Assembly (NCBI GenBank): GCA_009920815.1 | Contig: RFZH01000089.1 | Location: 1-8,671, forward strand | DNA from: Paracoccaceae bacterium | Lineage (GTDB): Bacteria > Pseudomonadota > Alphaproteobacteria > Rhodobacterales > Rhodobacteraceae | Reading direction: 5' to 3' | DNA length: 8,671 nucleotides | Part shown: in pieces, positions 5,321 to 8,671 of the stretch | Layout of the letters: each line of letters starts with the position of its first letter | Position numbering within the stretch: position 1 is the stretch's first letter | Made by a program: the position numbers and the translations under genes | The notes under the pieces: model-generated | The model's database searches: none | What the model saw: only the letters and a program-made list of their open reading frames with translations | Told to the model about the DNA's origin: nothing

Positions 5321-6213
5321 ACCCTTTGCATGATGTGCTGGCCGCGCAAATCGCCGCATCCGGACCATTGCCGATAAATCAATTCATGACGACGGCGCTA
5401 TTCCATCCACAATATGGATACTACACCACACAAACCGTGTTTGGGCAAAAGGGCGATTTCATTACCGCACCCGAAGTGTCACAGATGTTCGGCGAATTGA
5501 TAGGGCTTGCCTTAGCACAAACATGGATCGATCAAGGTTGCCCGTCATCATTTCAACTGGTCGAATTGGGTCCAGGACGCGGGACATTGATGGCCGATAT
5601 TTTACGTGCAACAAAATCCGTTCATGGGTTTCACCGCGCGGCACACATCAAACTGATTGAAGCCTCTGCAAAACTGAAGGAAGAGCAACAGCGTGCTTTA
5701 ATGGGGTATAACGTCACCTGGGTCGAAGATGTCACGGACCTGGATCAAACCCCTGTTTTCCTGGTGGCAAACGAATTTTTCGATGCGCTTCCCATTCGAC
5801 AATTCCAGCGTATTGATGATCTGTGGCGTGAACGGATGATCGGGATATCCAAAGGACAGTTGAACATCGCTTTGGGTGGTGTCGTCAGCCACCCCTATTT
5901 GATTGAACGCCTTAAGGATACCCGCGATGGCGATATCGTTGAACTTTGCCCCTCGGCAAGTTTGATTATCGAGCAGATCAGCGATCTGATCGAAACCCAT
6001 GGTGGCGCCGCATTCATCTTTGACTATGGCGCATGGCGGTCCTTTGGCGATACGTTACAGGCAATAAAAGACCATAAATTCGCAAATATTTTGGAAAATA
6101 TTGGTGCATCTGACATTACCGCTCATGTTGATTTTGAAGCACTGGTTTCAAAAAATAAGGCCCAACATAGCGCAATGACGCCCCAAGGGATCTGGCTAGA
6201 ACGGATGGGTTGA
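5317..6213 (+). CDS. MidA/NDUFAF7-type SAM methyltransferase, frameshifted near the C-terminus
   Basis: Member of the COG1565/MidA family; the mitochondrial homologue NDUFAF7 methylates an arginine of the complex I subunit NDUFS2, and a similar respiratory role is inferred here. The 298-residue frame has the family N-terminus GPLPINQFMTTALFHPQYGYY (16-36), the SAM-binding loop ELGPGRGTL (83-91), ANEFFDALPIRQF (151-163) and IFDYG (234-238). It stops abruptly after GIWLERMG, about 50-60 residues short of the usual length. The expected last stretch (LTHPDEMGKLFKAIAIYP) is readable in the -1 frame directly downstream, so an internal deletion of about 30 codons, not a multiple of three, has shifted the frame. 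The SAM domain is intact, so partial function cannot be excluded. Translation starts in an ATGA overlap with lgt. Confidence 0.85.
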   Translation: MNPLHDVLAAQIAASGPLPINQFMTTALFHPQYGYYTTQTVFGQKGDFITAPEVSQMFGELIGLALAQTWIDQGCPSSFQLVELGPGRGTLMADILRATKSVHGFHRAAHIKLIEASAKLKEEQQRALMGYNVTWVEDVTDLDQTPVFLVANEFFDALPIRQFQRIDDLWRERMIGISKGQLNIALGGVVSHPYLIERLKDTRDGDIVELCPSASLIIEQISDLIETHGGAAFIFDYGAWRSFGDTLQAIKDHKFANILENIGASDITAHVDFEALVSKNKAQHSAMTPQGIWLERMG

Positions 6214-6299
6214 CCCACCCCGATGAAATGGGGAAACTATTCAAAGCAATTGCGATATATCCGTCCTCATCCTCTTGCCCTGTTGGATTCCCCACATGA
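6210..6299 (+). pseudogene. Displaced C-terminal remnant of the MidA-type methyltransferase
   Basis: In the -1 frame from 6210 the DNA reads LTHPDEMGKLFKAIAIYP, then a short tail ending GFPT and TGA at 6297-6299. PEEMG-LFK followed by a short hydrophobic end is the normal C-terminus of this family. The TGA overlaps the ATG of pgeF (6296-6298) as ATGA, which shows that this was the original end of the gene. The segment usually found between LERMG and LTHPDEMG is missing. Confidence 0.8.
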
Positions 6300-7054
6300 C
6301 CCTTGAAATCATCACGTCCGACACACTCGCGCCGCTGCGACACGGTTTTTTTACGCGCCTTGGAGGGGCTTCATCAGGGATATTCAGTGGACTGAACTGC
6401 GGAACAGGGTCATCAGATCAAAGCGAGGCCGTCGCAATGAACCGCGCCCGCGTTCAAGACGCGATGGGCGGCGGCGATACGCCTTTGGTAGGCGTACATC
6501 AAATTCATTCCGCAGACGTCGTGCACACCACCGGCGCCTTGGCAGAACGCCCTAAAGCGGATGGCATCGTTACCCGCACTCCGGGTGTAACATTGTCTGT
6601 CTTGACCGCCGATTGTCAGCCAGTTTTATTCGCCGACCCCAAGAACCATGTCATCGGCGCCGCCCACGCAGGCTGGCGGGGAACCTTAGCGGGGATATTG
6701 GAAAATACCGTCGACGCTATGGTCAATTTAGGGGCCGAGCGGTCAAATATCCGTGCGGTGATCGGCCCTTGCATTTCACAAGATGCCTACGAAGTCGGAC
6801 AAGAATTCTATGACGAAGTCGTTGGACAAGATCCCGATGATTCATGCTTTTTCGAAACAGGTGTCACAGAGGGCAAATATCAATTTGACCTCACAGGGCT
6901 TGGATTAAAAAAGCTGAACGCCACGGGCATCAAGCAGGCAGAATGGGTCAATCATTGCACCTATAAAGACCCAAAGCGGTTTTATTCCTATCGCCGATCG
7001 GTCCACGAAAATCAGGCGGACTATGGCCGTCTGATTTCGTGTATTCGCCTATAA
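6296..7054 (+). CDS. pgeF: Peptidoglycan editing factor PgeF (YfiH/LACC1 family)
   Basis: A 252-residue copper/zinc-type oxidoreductase-fold protein. E. coli PgeF removes mis-incorporated L-serine from muropeptide precursors; related LACC1 enzymes act on purine nucleosides. The three metal ligands are visible: H71 in HQIHS (68-72), C107 in LTADCQPV (103-110) and H124 in AAHAGWRGT (122-130). The segments VIGPCI (155-160) and HCTY and RFYSYRR near the end complete the family pattern. The ATG at 6296 is chosen because MTLEIITSD matches the family start and it overlaps the ancestral methyltransferase stop as ATGA; an in-frame ATG seven codons upstream lies inside that remnant. Because the methyltransferase frame now stops at 6213, translational coupling to pgeF is probably lost. 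The stop abuts that of convergent lrp. Confidence 0.93.
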   Translation: MTLEIITSDTLAPLRHGFFTRLGGASSGIFSGLNCGTGSSDQSEAVAMNRARVQDAMGGGDTPLVGVHQIHSADVVHTTGALAERPKADGIVTRTPGVTLSVLTADCQPVLFADPKNHVIGAAHAGWRGTLAGILENTVDAMVNLGAERSNIRAVIGPCISQDAYEVGQEFYDEVVGQDPDDSCFFETGVTEGKYQFDLTGLGLKKLNATGIKQAEWVNHCTYKDPKRFYSYRRSVHENQADYGRLISCIRL

Positions 7055-7555
7055 TTACGCGTTCAGCGCAAGCCGCTGTTCCAACACATCAAACGGCACA
7101 CCGGGTTCATTTTTTGCGCCCCGAATGACCAAAGATGTCTTGACCGACCCCACATTTGGGGCACGCAACAGCTCTTCGGTTAAAAAGGTTTGAAAACTGC
7201 TAAGGTCAGGTGCGACGCATTTTAGCATAAAGTCCACCTCACCATTCAACATGTGGCACTCTCGTACCAAAGGCCAATTCTGACAACGGTCTTCAAAGGC
7301 GCGCAGATCAGCCTCGGCTTGGCTTTGCAATCCGACCATCGCAAAAACTTGCACCTCGAATCCCAATGCTCGGGAATCGACGCGGGCGTGGTACCCGTTT
7401 ATGTACCCCTGCTCTTCTAACGCGCGCACACGGCGGAGACAGGGCGGCGCAGAAATACCCACGCGACGCGCCAATTCAACATTGGTCATCCTGCCATCCG
7501 CTTGCAATTCAGCGAGGATCAGGCGATCAATCGGATCTAGTCGTGTTAATGGCAT
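7055..7555 (-). CDS. Lrp/AsnC-family transcription regulator
   Basis: A 166-residue feast/famine regulator that would bind DNA as a dimer or octamer and respond to an amino acid or similar ligand. The N-terminal winged HTH is clear: LDPIDRLILAELQADGRMTN (6-25), then VELARRVGISAPPCLRRVRALEEQGYI (26-52). The C-terminal RAM ligand domain follows (about 65-145), with CHMLNGEVDFMLKCVAPDLSSFQTFL typical of the fold. The start at 7555 gives MPLTRLDPIDR, with AGGA about 9 nt upstream; an in-frame ATG 114 bp upstream adds a Cys-rich stretch unlike the family. It diverges from trxB across 185 bp that holds repeats of TTGTT. The ligand and regulon cannot be inferred; control of itself or of trxB is possible. 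Confidence 0.92.
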   Translation of the reverse strand: MPLTRLDPIDRLILAELQADGRMTNVELARRVGISAPPCLRRVRALEEQGYINGYHARVDSRALGFEVQVFAMVGLQSQAEADLRAFEDRCQNWPLVRECHMLNGEVDFMLKCVAPDLSSFQTFLTEELLRAPNVGSVKTSLVIRGAKNEPGVPFDVLEQRLALNA

Positions 7556-7740
7556 ATCAATAGGTCCTACATTTTTGCGGTTGTTATAGCACAGCCGCCA
7601 CCCTGCGCAACAATATTTCACAACCAAGCAAGATTGTTCTAACAACATTTCGTATAGGACTCCGCGCATTAATGCCCTTTCACCCCAGCCATTCCAGCAT
7701 TATATATTGTCCCAAGCAAGAAATAAGAGAGCCACACATC
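7556..7740. promoter_or_regulatory. Divergent lrp/trxB control region
   Basis: The gap has an imperfect Lrp-like layout: TTGTT-CT-AACAA at 7634-7645 is an inverted repeat, TTGTTATAG at 7581-7589 resembles its left half, and AACAAT at 7609-7614 is a further inverted half-site. TATAAC on the minus strand (7583-7588) could be the -10 box of lrp, within one of these repeats, which would suit autorepression. No strong rightward promoter is obvious; TATATT (7703-7708) is a candidate -10 for trxB. Confidence 0.4.
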
Positions 7741-8448
7741 ATGTCAGAAACACGCCACACCAAAGTTCTTATTATCGGATCTGGCCCTGCAGGTTACACT
7801 GCAGGCGTCTATGCAAGCCGTGCAATGTTGGAGCCAATCCTTGTCCAAGGGATGGAACCTGGCGGTCAATTGACGACAACAACCGAAGTTGAAAACTGGC
7901 CAGGCGAAACCGAAATCCAAGGACCGCAGTTAATGGTCAACATGGAAGCGCATGCCCGCGCAATGGGCTGTGATATCACGTTGGATCTGATCACAAATTT
8001 GGATCTGTCAAAACGCCCCTTTACCGCCACGGGCGATAGCGGCACAACATATACCGCCGATGCCGTTATTTTGGCGACGGGTGCGCGGGCAAAATGGCTG
8101 GGCCTGCCGTCCGAGGACGCATTCAAGGGCTTTGGCGTGTCCGCCTGCGCAACCTGCGACGGGTTCTTTTATCGCGGTCAAGAAATCGTTGTCATCGGCG
8201 GCGGCAACACCGCCGTAGAAGAGGCGCTGTTCCTGACTAACTTTGCCTCCAAGGTAACGCTTATCCATCGCCGTGACACGCTGCGCGCGGAAAAGATTTT
8301 GCAAGATCGTTTGATGAAAAACCCCAAGATCGAAACGCTGTGGTTTCATGAATTGGACGAAGTCATCGGCATTCGGGCGGCTATGTTTGGGTTGAACCTG
8401 GCACGACAAAGACATCGATCCAAGGTGTGTTTGCCGCGGGCGATTTAA
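7741..8448 (+). CDS. trxB: Thioredoxin reductase, frameshifted and truncated
   Basis: Flavoenzyme that uses NADPH to reduce thioredoxin. The frame begins MSETRHTKVLIIGSGPAGYT with the FAD dinucleotide fold (GSGPAG, 13-18), continues through GGQLTTTTEVENWPG (41-55), the redox-active pair C136-ATC139 in SACATCDGFFYRG, and the NADPH fold VVIGGGNTAVEEA (150-162) with HRRD (176-179). After LDEVIG (residue 210) the sequence departs from the family and stops at 235 residues; about 320 is usual. The normal C-terminus, including the second FAD-binding part GVFAAGDLTD, is present in the -1 frame downstream, so an internal deletion of roughly 50-55 codons with a frameshift is the simplest reading. As written the enzyme lacks essential FAD contacts and should be inactive. 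The ATG at 7741 fits the family start. Confidence 0.88.
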   Translation: MSETRHTKVLIIGSGPAGYTAGVYASRAMLEPILVQGMEPGGQLTTTTEVENWPGETEIQGPQLMVNMEAHARAMGCDITLDLITNLDLSKRPFTATGDSGTTYTADAVILATGARAKWLGLPSEDAFKGFGVSACATCDGFFYRGQEIVVIGGGNTAVEEALFLTNFASKVTLIHRRDTLRAEKILQDRLMKNPKIETLWFHELDEVIGIRAAMFGLNLARQRHRSKVCLPRAI

Positions 8449-8540
8449 CCGATGTTCATTACCGCCAAGCGGTAACCAGCGCGGGCATGGGATGTATGGC
8501 CGCATTGGATGCAGAACGATGGTTGGCAGAACAGGATTAA
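8373..8540 (+). pseudogene. trxB: Displaced C-terminal remnant of thioredoxin reductase
   Basis: In the -1 frame the DNA reads SGGYVWVEPGTTKTS, then IQGVFAAGDLTDVHYRQAV and TSAGMGCMAALDAERWLAEQD, with TAA at 8538-8540. This is the standard end of bacterial TrxB: the TS-I-GVFAAGD motif binds FAD and the AVTSAGMGCMAALDAE helix completes the fold. It joins the upstream part near 8370-8375 with the intervening segment gone. Confidence 0.88.
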
Positions 8541-8671
8541 CACAGCCCATATCAGGCACAATCTATCGGATCGTTTTCGAACATCTGGTCGATAAAATTA
8601 TGGACGGGGTGCTATCCCCAGAAGGGCGGTTTCACCACGATGGTGAGGCCGCTTTTTATTGTTCGCCCACA
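8519..8671 (+). CDS. RES-domain protein, probable NAD-consuming family (3' end missing)
   Basis: An open frame runs from ATG 8519 through the window edge (51 codons seen). After a short N-terminus it reads GTIYRIVFEHL (13-23) and PEGRFHHDGEAAFYCSPT (34-51). An early YR, then a G-R-[WF]-x-x-x-G turn followed by a Tyr-x-Ser strand, is the opening pattern of RES domains, whose toxin members degrade NAD+ and are normally paired with an Xre/DUF2384 antitoxin gene upstream. No such partner is seen here: the preceding gene is trxB, which this frame overlaps by 22 bp. The ribosome site is weak and no alternative start exists downstream before the domain. Identity rests on a short stretch; the catalytic Glu and later residues lie outside the window. 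Confidence 0.55.
   Translation, partial: MVGRTGLTQPISGTIYRIVFEHLVDKIMDGVLSPEGRFHHDGEAAFYCSPT

Noticed and set aside
6205..6216. Programmed -1 frameshift to fuse the two parts of the methyltransferase
   Set aside because: There is no slippery heptamer of X-XXY-YYZ type at the junction, and a slip would still leave about 30 family residues missing.
7672..7740. Extended N-terminus of trxB from the ATG at 7672
   Set aside because: The extra 23 residues do not resemble the family, which begins directly at MSETRHTKVLIIG; the region more likely holds the promoter and leader.
8365..8380. Programmed frameshift in trxB
   Set aside because: No slippery heptamer is present and about 50 residues of the conserved fold are absent, so a deletion is the better explanation.

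Overview
The window is chromosomal housekeeping DNA from an alphaproteobacterium, most likely a marine Rhodobacteraceae (Roseobacter-group) member of moderate GC. I base this on the style of the protein sequences (Lgt, MidA-type methyltransferase, PgeF, YbjN, UbiK and ProC all read like roseobacter versions) and on the gene order ubiK / lgt-midA-pgeF / lrp / trxB. I ran no database search, so the taxonomic call is recognition, not computation.

Layout. (1) 1-506 is the end of apt (adenine salvage), converging on a leftward pair (503-1315): a single-domain YigZ/IMPACT protein and a small helix-turn-helix protein resembling phage CII regulators. (2) 1316-1596 is an unusually long non-coding interval for this window, rich in palindromes and inverted repeats, leading to rightward tdk (thymidine kinase). 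(3) tdk converges on a leftward operon ybjN-proC-csaA (3849 to 2176). (4) 3850-4093 holds a strong 9-bp inverted repeat, a probable ybjN promoter and the terminator of ubiK. (5) ubiK (leftward) and lgt-midA-pgeF (rightward) diverge from 4337-4438; the rightward genes are, or ancestrally were, linked by ATGA overlaps. (6) pgeF converges on an Lrp/AsnC regulator gene, which diverges from trxB; a RES-domain gene starts inside the end of trxB and runs off the window.

The main surprise is that two conserved genes are broken in the same manner. The MidA-type methyltransferase (frame stops at 6213) and thioredoxin reductase (frame stops at 8448) have each lost an internal segment of a size not divisible by three. 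In both, the normal C-terminus is still readable in the -1 frame immediately downstream (to 6299 and 8540). This is either real gene decay or a recurrent sequencing/assembly deletion; the raw sequence cannot decide. No novel multi-gene system is evident. The other points worth a look are small: paired palindromes about 30 bp apart upstream of the CII-like gene, a 107-bp segment bounded by 11-bp inverted repeats before tdk, a 9-bp hairpin upstream of ybjN, and convergent gene pairs whose stop codons abut (TAATTA) or overlap with no terminator between them.
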